This document shows positions 17,794 through 28,485 of a DNA stretch of 64,000 nt, one piece after another. The translations under genes and the position numbers were made by a program. Under the pieces are notes generated by a model, which was given only the letters and a program-made list of their open reading frames with translations, was not told where the DNA came from and made no database searches. Source of the stretch: Marivivens geojensis (lineage in GTDB: Bacteria > Pseudomonadota > Alphaproteobacteria > Rhodobacterales > Rhodobacteraceae); assembly GCF_023540835.1 (NCBI RefSeq), contig NZ_JALKCU010000001.1, positions 868,001 through 932,000 on the forward strand, read 5' to 3'. Each line of letters opens with the position of its first letter. Position 1 is the stretch's first letter.

Positions 17794-19467
17794 TTATTTT
17801 GCGGTTACCTTTTCAGGTTTGATCATCCATTCACGGCCACGCAACATGGCCTTCCAGTAGATCGGCGGAAGCGCGGTTTCTTTGAGCCACCACGCCAGTT
17901 TCGACGGTTTGGTGCCATCGTTGATCCACTTCGGGAAGGACGGCAGCAGCGCACCGCCGTAGCCGAATTCAGCAAGAACGATTTTGCCGCGTTCGACGGT
18001 GAGCGGGCAGGAGCCGTAACCGTTGTATTGTGCAACGGCCGATTTGCCGTCGATGTCTGCGCAGACGTTTTCAGCGACAACAGGCGCTTGAACACGGGCC
18101 GCCGCAGCGGTTTTCGCGTTCGGTGCGTTCATCACATCCCCCAGCGACCAGATGTTGTCGTAGGTTTTGTGGCGCAGTGTGGCTTGGTCCACATCAACCC
18201 AGCCCGCAGCGTCAGCCAGCGGCGACACGCGGATAAAGTCCGGTGCGACCTGCGGCGGAACCACGTGGATCATATCGAAATCGACGGTGACGGTGGTTGC
18301 TTCGGTATCCGGCTTTGCAACAGCAAAGGTGGCTTTCTTTGCAGGGCCGTCAATCGAAATTAGGTTGTGGAAGAAGTTCAAGGAAGCGTCGTATTTCTCG
18401 ACGTATTTTTCCAGAGCGGGCACGTAGTCTTTCACGCCAAAGAGCACGCCGCCAGCATTCATGAACTGGATATCGATGTTTTTCAGAGCGCCGTTTTTGA
18501 ACCAATGGTCGCCCGACAGATACATCGCTTTTTGCGGTGCGCCTGCGCATTTGATCGGCATGGGTGGCTGGGTGAAGAGCGCTTTGCCCTCTTTCAGCTC
18601 TTGCACAAGTTTCCAAGTGTAAGGCGCGAGGTCATAGCGGTAGTTCGAGGTCACGCCGTTTTTGCCGAGCGTATCAACGAGGCCTTCGATGCGGTTCCAG
18701 TCGAGTTTGATACCCGGTGCAACGATCAGACGTTTGTAGCCAACCACGCGGCAGCCATCGAGGATGACAGCGTTGTCTTTGGGTTCAAAGGCCGCAACCG
18801 CCGATTTGATCCAGTGGACGCCTTTGGGAATGAGGCTGCCCATGGTCTTTGCGGTTTCTTGGGGGTGGAAGACGCCTGCGCCAACCATCGTCCAGCCGGG
18901 CTGGTAGTAGTGGATGTCGGCAGGGTCGATCACAGCGATGTCGAGGTTCGGTTTGCGGGCCTTTAGCGACGAAGCCACAGCGATACCGCCCGCGCCACCG
19001 CCCACGATCACAACGTCAAACGATGCGTCGGTGTTGTCGGTTGGGGTTTTGCCGCCGTTAGCGATACGACGCACAACGCCGCCCATGTCGTAGCCTGCGG
19101 ATTTGGTCGCGGCGAGGATGTCCGAGACGGGCAGGGATTTTGCTTGGCTCAGGGACCAGAGAGTCGCAGAGCGGGTACCCGTACGGCAGTAGGCCAGAAC
19201 AGGACCAGGGAGAGCATCAAGGGCATCACCGAATTTCGCTGCATCAGCGTCCTCTACCTTGCCCGATACGATCGGCAGGTAGAGCGTTTCCAGACCAGCC
19301 GCTTTTGCCGCGGTGTCGATCTCTTCGAACGTTGGTTGGTCAGCACCTTCGCCGTCGGGACGGTTACAGATGATGGCACGGAAACCCGCGTCCGCAATCG
19401 CCTTAACGTCGGCTGCAGTGATCTGTGGGCTCACGCTGATGCGTTTATTGATATCCTTGATGTCCAT
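17794..19467 (-). CDS. DUF442 sulfurtransferase/phosphatase fused to type II sulfide:quinone oxidoreductase
   Basis: A 557-residue two-domain protein. Residues 1-~135 are a DUF442 (BLH-phosphatase/rhodanese-like) domain with active-site loop CRTGTRS (Cys94). Residues ~150-557 are an FAD-dependent disulfide-oxidoreductase-fold domain with the dinucleotide motif VIVGGGAGGIAVA at 153. The two redox cysteines expected of mitochondrial-type (type II) SQR are in IKCAGAPQK (Cys307) and GYGSCPLT (Cys487), and the FAD-site segment LGDVMNAPNAKTAAA is also present. Expected role: oxidise H2S to a protein persulfide with electrons to ubiquinone, the N-terminal domain taking the sulfane sulfur. The start has GAGGGGAGA upstream. 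It lies just downstream of blh, across an intrinsic terminator only 33 bp away. Confidence 0.85.
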   Translation of the reverse strand: MDIKDINKRISVSPQITAADVKAIADAGFRAIICNRPDGEGADQPTFEEIDTAAKAAGLETLYLPIVSGKVEDADAAKFGDALDALPGPVLAYCRTGTRSATLWSLSQAKSLPVSDILAATKSAGYDMGGVVRRIANGGKTPTDNTDASFDVVIVGGGAGGIAVASSLKARKPNLDIAVIDPADIHYYQPGWTMVGAGVFHPQETAKTMGSLIPKGVHWIKSAVAAFEPKDNAVILDGCRVVGYKRLIVAPGIKLDWNRIEGLVDTLGKNGVTSNYRYDLAPYTWKLVQELKEGKALFTQPPMPIKCAGAPQKAMYLSGDHWFKNGALKNIDIQFMNAGGVLFGVKDYVPALEKYVEKYDASLNFFHNLISIDGPAKKATFAVAKPDTEATTVTVDFDMIHVVPPQVAPDFIRVSPLADAAGWVDVDQATLRHKTYDNIWSLGDVMNAPNAKTAAAARVQAPVVAENVCADIDGKSAVAQYNGYGSCPLTVERGKIVLAEFGYGGALLPSFPKWINDGTKPSKLAWWLKETALPPIYWKAMLRGREWMIKPEKVTAK

Positions 19468-19493
19468 GATGTCTCCCCTCGTTTTTGTTTTTT

Positions 19494-19522
19494 AAAAAAG
19501 GAACGGCCCTTAAAGGCCGTTC
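19494..19522 (-). terminator. blh terminator with the stop codon in its loop
   Basis: Perfect 8-bp stem GAACGGCC (19501-19508) with GGCCGTTC (19515-19522) and six-base loop, then TTTTTT on the minus strand (19494-19499). The blh stop codon (19510-19512) sits in the loop, so ribosomes finishing blh would cover the hairpin. The next gene starts 27 bp further on. Confidence 0.8.
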
Positions 19523-20394
19523 ACTGGTACTTTGAGCATTGGGCGACCGTCTTTGTCGGTCGGGATTTCGCCTGCGCGCATGTTGACTTGCAGCGACGGA
19601 ATGATCAGGCGCGGCATGTCGAGCTGCGCGTCACGCTCGGTGCGGAATTTGACAAAGTCTTCTTTGGTTTTGCCTGCACCCACGTGGATGTTGTGCTCTT
19701 TTTCAGCGCCAACGGTGGTTTCCCATTCGATGTCGCGACCGTTCGGGCCGTAGTCGTGGCACATGAACAGACGCATGTCGTCCGGCAGCGCGAGAACCTT
19801 TTGGATCGAGTCAAAGAGCGTTCCAGCGTCACCACCCGGGAAGTCCGCACGAGCAGAGCCACCGTCAGGCATGAACAGGGTGTCGCCTACGAAGGCTGCG
19901 TTGCCCGTGACGTAGGTCATGCAAGCCGGCGTGTGACCCGGAGTGTGCATCACTGTCAGTTTGAGTTCGCCGATTTCGAGGATGTCGCCATCTTCGAGTA
20001 GGGCGTCAAACTGCGAACCGTCGCGCTGGAATTCCGTGCCTTCGTTGAACACTTTGCCGAATACGTCCTGAACGATGGTGATGTTCTTGCCGATGCCGAT
20101 TTTGCCACCCAGTTTATTCTGAATGTACGGTGCGGCCGAAAGGTGGTCAGCGTGGACGTGGGTTTCGAGCAGCCATTCCAGTTCTAGGTCATTGTCCTGA
20201 ACGTGTTTGATCAGCGCATCTGCCGATTCATAGGTGATCCGGCCCGCTGCATAATCGATATCCATGACGGAATCGACGATGGCGCATTTGTTCGATGCAG
20301 GATCTTTTACCACATAGGAAATGGTCCAAGTTGCTGGATCAAAGAATGCGGTAACTTCAGGTTTTACATCCATATTTACGGGATAATCGGTCAT
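19510..20394 (-). CDS. blh: Blh/persulfide-dioxygenase-like MBL-fold hydrolase
   Basis: A 294-residue metallo-beta-lactamase-fold protein of the Blh/ETHE1 family, which oxidise glutathione persulfide to sulfite using one iron. The metal motif is HVHADH (residues 79-84), with HTPGHT near 160 and the aspartate in FVGDTLF near 177. C-terminal CHDYGPNGRD carries the last histidine. ATG at 20394 with GAGGAGA upstream is chosen; the open frame runs 29 codons further, into the promoter palindrome. In Agrobacterium and Xylella blh is controlled by the ArsR-type repressor BigR; here the likely equivalent is 38 kb away at 58276. Confidence 0.85.
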   Translation of the reverse strand: MTDYPVNMDVKPEVTAFFDPATWTISYVVKDPASNKCAIVDSVMDIDYAAGRITYESADALIKHVQDNDLELEWLLETHVHADHLSAAPYIQNKLGGKIGIGKNITIVQDVFGKVFNEGTEFQRDGSQFDALLEDGDILEIGELKLTVMHTPGHTPACMTYVTGNAAFVGDTLFMPDGGSARADFPGGDAGTLFDSIQKVLALPDDMRLFMCHDYGPNGRDIEWETTVGAEKEHNIHVGAGKTKEDFVKFRTERDAQLDMPRLIIPSLQVNMRAGEIPTDKDGRPMLKVPVNGL

Positions 20395-20475
20395 GTCTGG
20401 TCTCCTCGGTCGCCCGCGGGGTGGGGCACAATCGGTTGTTTCGCTCAGATGTATCACAGTTTGGTATATATCTGC

Positions 20476-20499
20476 ATACATTTGAATTTAGAAATGTAT
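20476..20499. promoter_or_regulatory. Palindrome in the blh promoter, probable persulfide-sensor operator
   Basis: Inverted repeat ATACATTT (20476-20483) and AAATGTAT (20492-20499) around GAATTTAG, in an AT-rich stretch ~85 bp upstream of blh. The internal sequence TACATTTGAATT recurs with one change (TATATTTGAATT, 58088-58099) at almost the same distance and orientation upstream of the YeeE-family gene beside the ArsR regulator. Confidence 0.55.
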
Positions 20500-20805
20500 A
20501 TGCTGTTTGGCAAGGCTCTTGTCAACAGGCCTGACGCAAAAGTCGTAAAATATATGTGAAATATAAAATATTTTTTGCAGGGTCAGGTAGATAGGTGGTT
20601 TCAAGCAGAGTTTGCCCGTTCAAAGGCAGGCGCGGCAACCTATCCTTGTGCGTTGGTCTGTCTGCCCGTTGCTACCCCTATGGGCAAACCTGCCTAATAA
20701 AAGGGCACTGCGCAGGTTTTAGCTGAAACGCGCGCGCTGAGAGGGGCGGTCACTAAACGCAAATGTCCAAGGGGCATAGGGTCGGGTCAGGGGAAAGGAC
20801 AACGG
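20500..20805. other. Non-coding region between blh and the GH63 gene
   Basis: The whole blh-glycosidase gap is 411 bp (20395-20805). Its left part holds the blh operator. From 20540 to 20580 there is a very AT-rich stretch (AAAATATATGTGAAATATAAAATATTTTTT) of promoter character. The remainder up to the ribosome-binding site GGAAAGGAC at 20792 shows no convincing ORF, terminator or RNA gene. Confidence 0.5.
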
Positions 20806-22062
20806 ATGAACTACGATAAAATCGATAAGAAAGCCCGCAAAATCCTTCAGGAAAACGACCGCGGTTTATACACTGTCCCGACCAAGGGGCTGTATCCCTA
20901 TCAATGGAACTGGGACAGCGCCTTTGCCGCGTGGGGATTTTCGACCCACGATCCGCGCCGTGCGTGGGCCGAGATTGAGACGTTGTTCACAGGTCAATGG
21001 GACAACGGGATGGTCCCGCATATCGTGTTCCACAAACAGGCCATCGGCTATTTCCCCGGCCCTGATATTTGGAACGTTGAGCGGGTACCGCATACCTCTG
21101 GCATCACCCAGCCCCCTATTGCGGCCACGATGGCGCGTGCGGTCTATGAGGCCGATAAACATTATGGCCGTGTGCATATGGAGTTGATGTACGGGCGGCT
21201 GGTGTCGTGGCATCGGTGGTTTGTCAAATATCGCCTGCACGAGGGAATGGTTGTGATCACCCATCCATGGGAATCTGGGCGCGACAATGCGGTGGATTGG
21301 GATGCTGCGCTTGCCAACGTGGATGGGTCGAACGTCGGTGAATACCATCGGCGCGACATTGATCACGTCGACCCCGCGATGCGGCCCAAAAAAGAGGACT
21401 ACGACCGCTACCTCGCGTTGGTCCAATTCAACCGCGATTGTGGGTATGATGAGGACCACATCCGTGACCACGGCCCGTTTCGTGTGGCCGATGTGGGGAT
21501 GACGTTCTTGTTCCTGCGGGCTTGCCGCGATCTGTTGCATATCGCGGTCGAACTGGACCACGGCGTCGATGAAATCGAAGGCTGGATTAAGACGCTCAAG
21601 CAAGGGGTGGAGCGTCATTGGAACCCAGAGCGCGGTCACTATGACTCTGTCGACGTGCGGACGGGTGCGTTTACCAATTCGTTGTCGAGCGCTTCGTTCC
21701 TGTGTTGGTTTGCGGGGATCAAGGATGATCGGATGCTCGCGCATTATGATCGGATCGTCGGGCAGGTGGACTTTGGCATTCCGTCGAACGATCCCGAGGA
21801 CCCGCATTTTAACCATCTTCGCTATTGGCGTGGGCCAGTGTGGGGGATGGTGAACGCACTGATCGGGATCGGGCTTGCGGAAACGGGACACACCGTCCAC
21901 GCCGAACGGCTGCGCAAACAGACACAAAAGCTCATCGCGGAGCATGGGTTCTGGGAATATTTTAGCCCGCTGGATGGCGCCCCTGCAGGTGGGCCGCAGT
22001 TCACTTGGACGGCAGCGATTTGGCTGACATGGGCCTCGCCCCACGCCAAGGGACGGTTCTGA
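20806..22062 (+). CDS. GH63-like glycosidase (MGH1-type, trehalase-like fold)
   Basis: A 418-residue (alpha/alpha)6-barrel glycosidase. It resembles GH63-type mannosylglycerate/glucosylglycerate hydrolases: WNWDSAFAAWG near residue 29, HPWESGRDNAVDWD near residue 150 with the candidate catalytic aspartate, and YWRGPVWGMVNALIG near residue 345. No signal peptide, so it should act in the cytoplasm, probably releasing glucose or mannose from a compatible solute or storage glycoside. It is transcribed alone, with GGAAAGGAC before ATG. The exact substrate cannot be decided from sequence. Confidence 0.75.
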   Translation: MNYDKIDKKARKILQENDRGLYTVPTKGLYPYQWNWDSAFAAWGFSTHDPRRAWAEIETLFTGQWDNGMVPHIVFHKQAIGYFPGPDIWNVERVPHTSGITQPPIAATMARAVYEADKHYGRVHMELMYGRLVSWHRWFVKYRLHEGMVVITHPWESGRDNAVDWDAALANVDGSNVGEYHRRDIDHVDPAMRPKKEDYDRYLALVQFNRDCGYDEDHIRDHGPFRVADVGMTFLFLRACRDLLHIAVELDHGVDEIEGWIKTLKQGVERHWNPERGHYDSVDVRTGAFTNSLSSASFLCWFAGIKDDRMLAHYDRIVGQVDFGIPSNDPEDPHFNHLRYWRGPVWGMVNALIGIGLAETGHTVHAERLRKQTQKLIAEHGFWEYFSPLDGAPAGGPQFTWTAAIWLTWASPHAKGRF

Positions 22063-22227
22063 TGCAACCTATGGGTTTTGGGCAGTTTATAAGCTCCGAC
22101 TTTTCCGCGAAATCTGTTGTTCCAAAAGTCACAAATGCGGGTATTTCAGCGCTGACCAGATAATAAGAATATACGTTCGAATAAAAATTAATACCTTTGG
22201 CTTGTCTGCTACCTATTGGAGCGTGTC

Positions 22228-24861
<2,634 letters not shown>

Positions 24862-25647
24862 TTACGCCAGTTCCAATTCCGTATCCGGTTCTTTGGCGCC
24901 AGTCATATAGGCAACGGCGTCCGACATGGTGTGTTTCTTCGGGTCGATCACACACAAACGTTGACCAAGGCGGTGAACGTGGATGCGATCAGCAAGCTCG
25001 AACACGTGAGGCATGTTGTGGCTGATCAGGATGATCGGAATACCACGCGACCGCACGTCTTGGATCAGTTCGAGAACACGACGGCTCTCTTTCACGCCGA
25101 GGGCCGCTGTCGGTTCGTCGAGGATGATCACTTTGGAACCGAATGCCGCAGCGCGCGCCACAGCAACACCCTGACGCTGACCACCCGAGAGGGTCTCGAC
25201 CGCTTGGTTGATGTTCTGGATTGTCATCAGACCCAGATCGTTCAGTTTATCGCGAGCGAAGTCCTGCATGCGAGCATGGTCCATTTTGCGGAACACTTTG
25301 CCCAACAGGCCGGGTTTGCGCCACTCACGACCCAAGAACATGTTGTCGGCGATCGACAGAGCAGGGGACAGCGCGAGGTTTTGGTAAACGGTTTCGATCC
25401 CCGCGTTGCGCGCATCGTCTGGCCGTTTGAAGTGGACCTCTTTGCCTTCCAAGAAGATTTGGCCGTGGTCGGGAACAACTGCCCCCGACAATGCTTTGAT
25501 CAAGGTGGATTTGCCCGCGCCGTTGTCGCCGATCACAGCGGTGATTTCGCCAGGATACAGGTCGAAGTCTGCGCCGTTCATGGCCACAACTTGACCATAG
25601 CGTTTCATCAGCCCGCGTGCGGATAGGATAGGTTGCACGTTCGTCAT
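24862..25647 (-). CDS. frcA: Sugar ABC importer ATPase, FrcA-like
   Basis: A 261-residue single-domain ATPase of the sugar CUT2 type: Walker A GDNGAGKST near residue 37, signature LSGGQRQG, Walker B VIILDEPTAALG. CUT2 ATPases such as RbsA have two fused domains; FrcA-type ATPases have one, as here. The ATG at 25647 overlaps the frcC stop by 4 bp (ATGA), whereas the upstream in-frame start at 25668 would lie deep inside frcC. Confidence 0.85.
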   Translation of the reverse strand: MTNVQPILSARGLMKRYGQVVAMNGADFDLYPGEITAVIGDNGAGKSTLIKALSGAVVPDHGQIFLEGKEVHFKRPDDARNAGIETVYQNLALSPALSIADNMFLGREWRKPGLLGKVFRKMDHARMQDFARDKLNDLGLMTIQNINQAVETLSGGQRQGVAVARAAAFGSKVIILDEPTAALGVKESRRVLELIQDVRSRGIPIILISHNMPHVFELADRIHVHRLGQRLCVIDPKKHTMSDAVAYMTGAKEPDTELELA

Positions 25648-26723
25648 TTCGTGGCCCTCCGCAGCCATTGGTCAAGAGCGACCGCCACAAGAACAAGGCA
25701 GCCCGCTGCAAATTGTTGCCAGTAGTCGTCCACGCCACCCAGCGAGAGGCCAGTGGTAAAGACGCCCACGATGATCGCACCCAGAACCGAGCCGATAACC
25801 GAGCCGCGACCACCGAACAGGGAGGTACCGCCGATCACAACTGCGGTGATGGATTGCAAGTTAACGTCGTCAAAGCCGATGGGAGAGATCGACCCAACGC
25901 GGCCCGCAGCAGCCCAGCCACCAAAGGCGCAGATCAGGCCAGCAAAGGCGTAGACCGAAACCAAGGTGCGGTTGATGCGGATACCCGAGAGCATGGCTGC
26001 GTCTGGGTCATCGCCGATTGCCATCACGTGACGGCCCCAAGCGGTATGGTTGAGCATGTAGTAAACGAGGCCAGCCAGAACCAAGAGCGCGACAACGCCG
26101 TAGGTGATCTGGAACCCGCCAAACGATATTCGTTCACCAAAGAACAGTAGCGATGGGGCGGTTTCGCGGATGTCAGAGCCACGGATCGATTGCGATGCCG
26201 AATACCAGAGCTTGAGCGCGGTAAAGATCGACAGCGTGCCGAGTGTCACAATGAACGGAGGCAGTTTGATCACGGTCACGAGGATACCGTTGAACCAACC
26301 CATCAGACCGCCAAAGAACAGGCCGATCGAAATGGCGAGGAACGGCGGTAGGCCGAGGTCAACGGACAGTTTGCCCATAATGATAGACGAGAGCACGAGG
26401 ATCGCACCAACCGACAGGTCGATACCTGCGGTCAGAATGATCAGCGTTTGAGCAACGGCAACGATACCCGTCACAGTCACCTGCTTGAGAACCAACGACA
26501 GCGTGCCCGGCGTCATGAAGTTATTGGCGAATGCGCCAAAGAACAAAACGCTCATAATGAGGACAAGTGCCGGAATAGTGGTGGGGTAATCCCGCAGGAA
26601 TTTGCGGAGGACGTGCGTAAGCGTCTTATCGTCCTGCGCGAAGGAGGCGACGGCCTTATCGGCTTTGTCTAGACCTGCTTCGAATTCGTTAAGTGGTTTT
26701 TTGGGTTCTGTTTGGGTGCTCAT
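25644..26723 (-). CDS. frcC: Sugar ABC importer permease, FrcC-like
   Basis: A 359-residue CUT2-family permease with roughly ten hydrophobic segments from residue ~48 on. The family stretch LIILTAGIDLSVGAILVLSS is visible near 107. It would form a homodimer channel with FrcA on the cytoplasmic side and FrcB in the periplasm. An N-terminal ~45-residue hydrophilic extension precedes the first helix. A stable hairpin lies between it and frcB. Confidence 0.88.
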   Translation of the reverse strand: MSTQTEPKKPLNEFEAGLDKADKAVASFAQDDKTLTHVLRKFLRDYPTTIPALVLIMSVLFFGAFANNFMTPGTLSLVLKQVTVTGIVAVAQTLIILTAGIDLSVGAILVLSSIIMGKLSVDLGLPPFLAISIGLFFGGLMGWFNGILVTVIKLPPFIVTLGTLSIFTALKLWYSASQSIRGSDIRETAPSLLFFGERISFGGFQITYGVVALLVLAGLVYYMLNHTAWGRHVMAIGDDPDAAMLSGIRINRTLVSVYAFAGLICAFGGWAAAGRVGSISPIGFDDVNLQSITAVVIGGTSLFGGRGSVIGSVLGAIIVGVFTTGLSLGGVDDYWQQFAAGCLVLVAVALDQWLRRATK

Positions 26724-26772
26724 CTCGTCCGGTGCCCTCCCTTGCGTACGAAACGCGTGACGGTGGATAGAT

Positions 26773-26797
26773 AAAGGGCGGCGCGCTGCCGCCCTTT
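26773..26797. other. Hairpin between frcB and frcC
   Basis: Perfect 10-bp stem AAAGGGCGGC/GCCGCCCTTT with a five-base loop, between the binding-protein gene and the permease. It has only a short T run, which suits partial termination or 3'-end protection of a highly expressed binding-protein message. Confidence 0.6.
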
Positions 26798-26821
26798 ACC
26801 AGTCTAATCATACTGTGGAAC

Positions 26822-27841
26822 TTAGCCCCAGCAGATTTCAAGGCCTTCAGCGCTGGTCAGTGACGGAACGCCCTCTGCCGGCTTGTCGGTGATCAGGTTT
26901 ACGCCTGTGTTGAAGAAGGTCAGACCTTCGGACGCGGACGGCTTCGAACCGTCAGCGATGAATGCTGCAACAGCTTCAACGCCTTTGGATGCCATCAGCA
27001 GCGGGTACTGCTGCGAGGTTGCGCCGATAACGCCAGATTTCACGCTTTCAACGCCCGGGCAGCCGCCGTCAACGGAAACGACCAGAACGCCTTCTTCTTT
27101 GCCAGCGTTAACCAGTGCCTGGTATGCGCCTTCAGCAGCAGGTTCGTTGATGGTGTAAACAACGTTGATTTCTGGGTCACGAGCGAGGAGGTTTTCCATC
27201 GCGGTTACGCCGCCTTCAACCGAAGCGTTCGAGGTCTCGTGACCGATAACGCGCGGGTCGGTTTCCGAACCCATGACGGTCAGATCAGGAACTTCGATGC
27301 CGAAACCAACGAGGAAGCCGGTGTCACGTGCAACGTCAACAGAGATGTTGTCTTTGTTGATGTCGAGCATTGCGATTTTTGCGTTCGCAGCGTCGTCACC
27401 GAGGGTCGCAGCAGCCCATTTACCGATCAGAAGGCCAGCTTCGAAGTTGTCGGTTGCAAAGGTCATGTCCTGTGCTTCCGGATCAGCGAGCGGGGTGTCG
27501 AGTGCGATAACCAGAACGCCAGCAGCGCGTGCGTCGATCAGAGCAGGAGTAACCGAGTCGTTCGATGCAGTGATCAGGATGCCTTTTGCGCCAGCAGCAA
27601 CGCAGTTTTCGATCGCGGAGATCTGCGGAGCAGCGTCGCCATCGGTTACACCAGCGAACGCCATCAGGTTCATGCCCAGCTCGTTAGCGCGTGCTTCGGC
27701 GCCTTCGCGCATTTTCACGAAGAACGGGTTGGTGTTGTTTTTGGTGATGAGGCACAGGGTGCCTGCAGAATGGCTTTCAGCCATAGCTGCACCAGACATA
27801 GCAACAAGAGCAAGTGCCGAACCGGCGAGAAGTTTTTTCAT
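26822..27841 (-). CDS. frcB: Periplasmic sugar-binding protein, FrcB-like
   Basis: A 339-residue periplasmic binding protein of the ribose/fructose (peripla_BP_4) type with a clear Sec signal peptide, cleaved after AMA at residue 21. Sequence features such as CLITKNNTNPFFVKM and ALDTPL agree with CUT2 binding proteins that recognise fructose, ribose or related sugars. First gene of frcBCAK, with GGGAGGAAA before ATG. It is divergent from the fucU-frcR pair across a strong operator-like palindrome. Confidence 0.87.
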   Translation of the reverse strand: MKKLLAGSALALVAMSGAAMAESHSAGTLCLITKNNTNPFFVKMREGAEARANELGMNLMAFAGVTDGDAAPQISAIENCVAAGAKGILITASNDSVTPALIDARAAGVLVIALDTPLADPEAQDMTFATDNFEAGLLIGKWAAATLGDDAANAKIAMLDINKDNISVDVARDTGFLVGFGIEVPDLTVMGSETDPRVIGHETSNASVEGGVTAMENLLARDPEINVVYTINEPAAEGAYQALVNAGKEEGVLVVSVDGGCPGVESVKSGVIGATSQQYPLLMASKGVEAVAAFIADGSKPSASEGLTFFNTGVNLITDKPAEGVPSLTSAEGLEICWG

Positions 27842-27945
27842 GGTTTCCTCCCAAGAATTCCAGATACGGACCGTGTTTGATCCGCTCTATCCCATCGCAC
27901 CTCCGCTCTGGGATTGCCCATAGACAACTCGATTCGTCGGCGTTC

Positions 27946-27980
27946 GTCAATAAATAAATCAATCTTATTTACTTATTGAC
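27946..27980. promoter_or_regulatory. Long palindrome, probable ROK-repressor operator
   Basis: Inverted repeat: 14-base arms GTCAATAAATAAAT (27946-27959) and ATTTACTTATTGAC (27967-27980), one mismatch, seven-base spacer. It is in the divergent promoter region between frcB and the fucU-ROK pair and is AT-rich like NagC/Mlc/XylR-type sites, so the ROK protein encoded at 28486 is the obvious ligand. Confidence 0.7.
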
Positions 27981-28038
27981 AGTTCCAAATGTGATCGGCA
28001 CTTTCTGAAGTCGGGAAGAGGTCTAAGAGGACATTAAA

Positions 28039-28467
28039 ATGCTTATCGGTATCCCTGCGCTTTTAGGGCCGGACTTGCTTTATACGTTGCGCTCCATGGG
28101 GCATGGCGACGAAATCGCGATTGTGGATGGGAATTATCCTGCGCTGGAACATGGCCGTCGGGTTGTGCGCGCGGACGGGCTGGAATTGGTCCCTGTTCTC
28201 AAGGCGATTCTGGCTGTGATGCCGATTGACCGCTTTGTTCCCGACGCGATTTTCCGTTCGGCTCAGTTCAATGATCCCGCCCAATTCGCGCCGATCCATC
28301 ATGAGATTGACGCCGTGGTTGCCTCGATGGTTCCCGATGTTGCCGTGCGTGCGATATCCGGAGACGATCTGTATCCGCGCATCCGTCAGGCACATACAAT
28401 TGTTGCCACGAGCGAGCCTGCGCTTTATGCGAACGTGATCCTACGAAAAGGGGTCATCGAACCCTAA
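28039..28467 (+). CDS. RbsD/FucU-family sugar mutarotase
   Basis: A 142-residue member of the RbsD/FucU family, decameric mutarotases that interconvert sugar anomers. The catalytic histidine is His22 in GHGDEIAIVDGN, and the C-terminal YANVILRKG carries the conserved tyrosine and asparagine. GAGGACAT precedes the ATG. It lies upstream of, and probably in one transcript with, the ROK regulator, divergent from frcBCAK, and likely adjusts the imported sugar to the anomer used by the kinase. Confidence 0.85.
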   Translation: MLIGIPALLGPDLLYTLRSMGHGDEIAIVDGNYPALEHGRRVVRADGLELVPVLKAILAVMPIDRFVPDAIFRSAQFNDPAQFAPIHHEIDAVVASMVPDVAVRAISGDDLYPRIRQAHTIVATSEPALYANVILRKGVIEP

Positions 28468-28485
28468 TTCACTTTGAAAGAGCAC

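Noticed and set aside
16198-18363. Plus-strand frames of 243 and 387 codons across sulP and the SQR fusion
   Set aside because: Antisense to two recognised genes; lack of hydrophobic or domain pattern.
20866-22044. 392-codon minus-strand frame across the GH63-like gene
   Set aside because: Fully antisense to a well-supported enzyme gene; no domain or start context.
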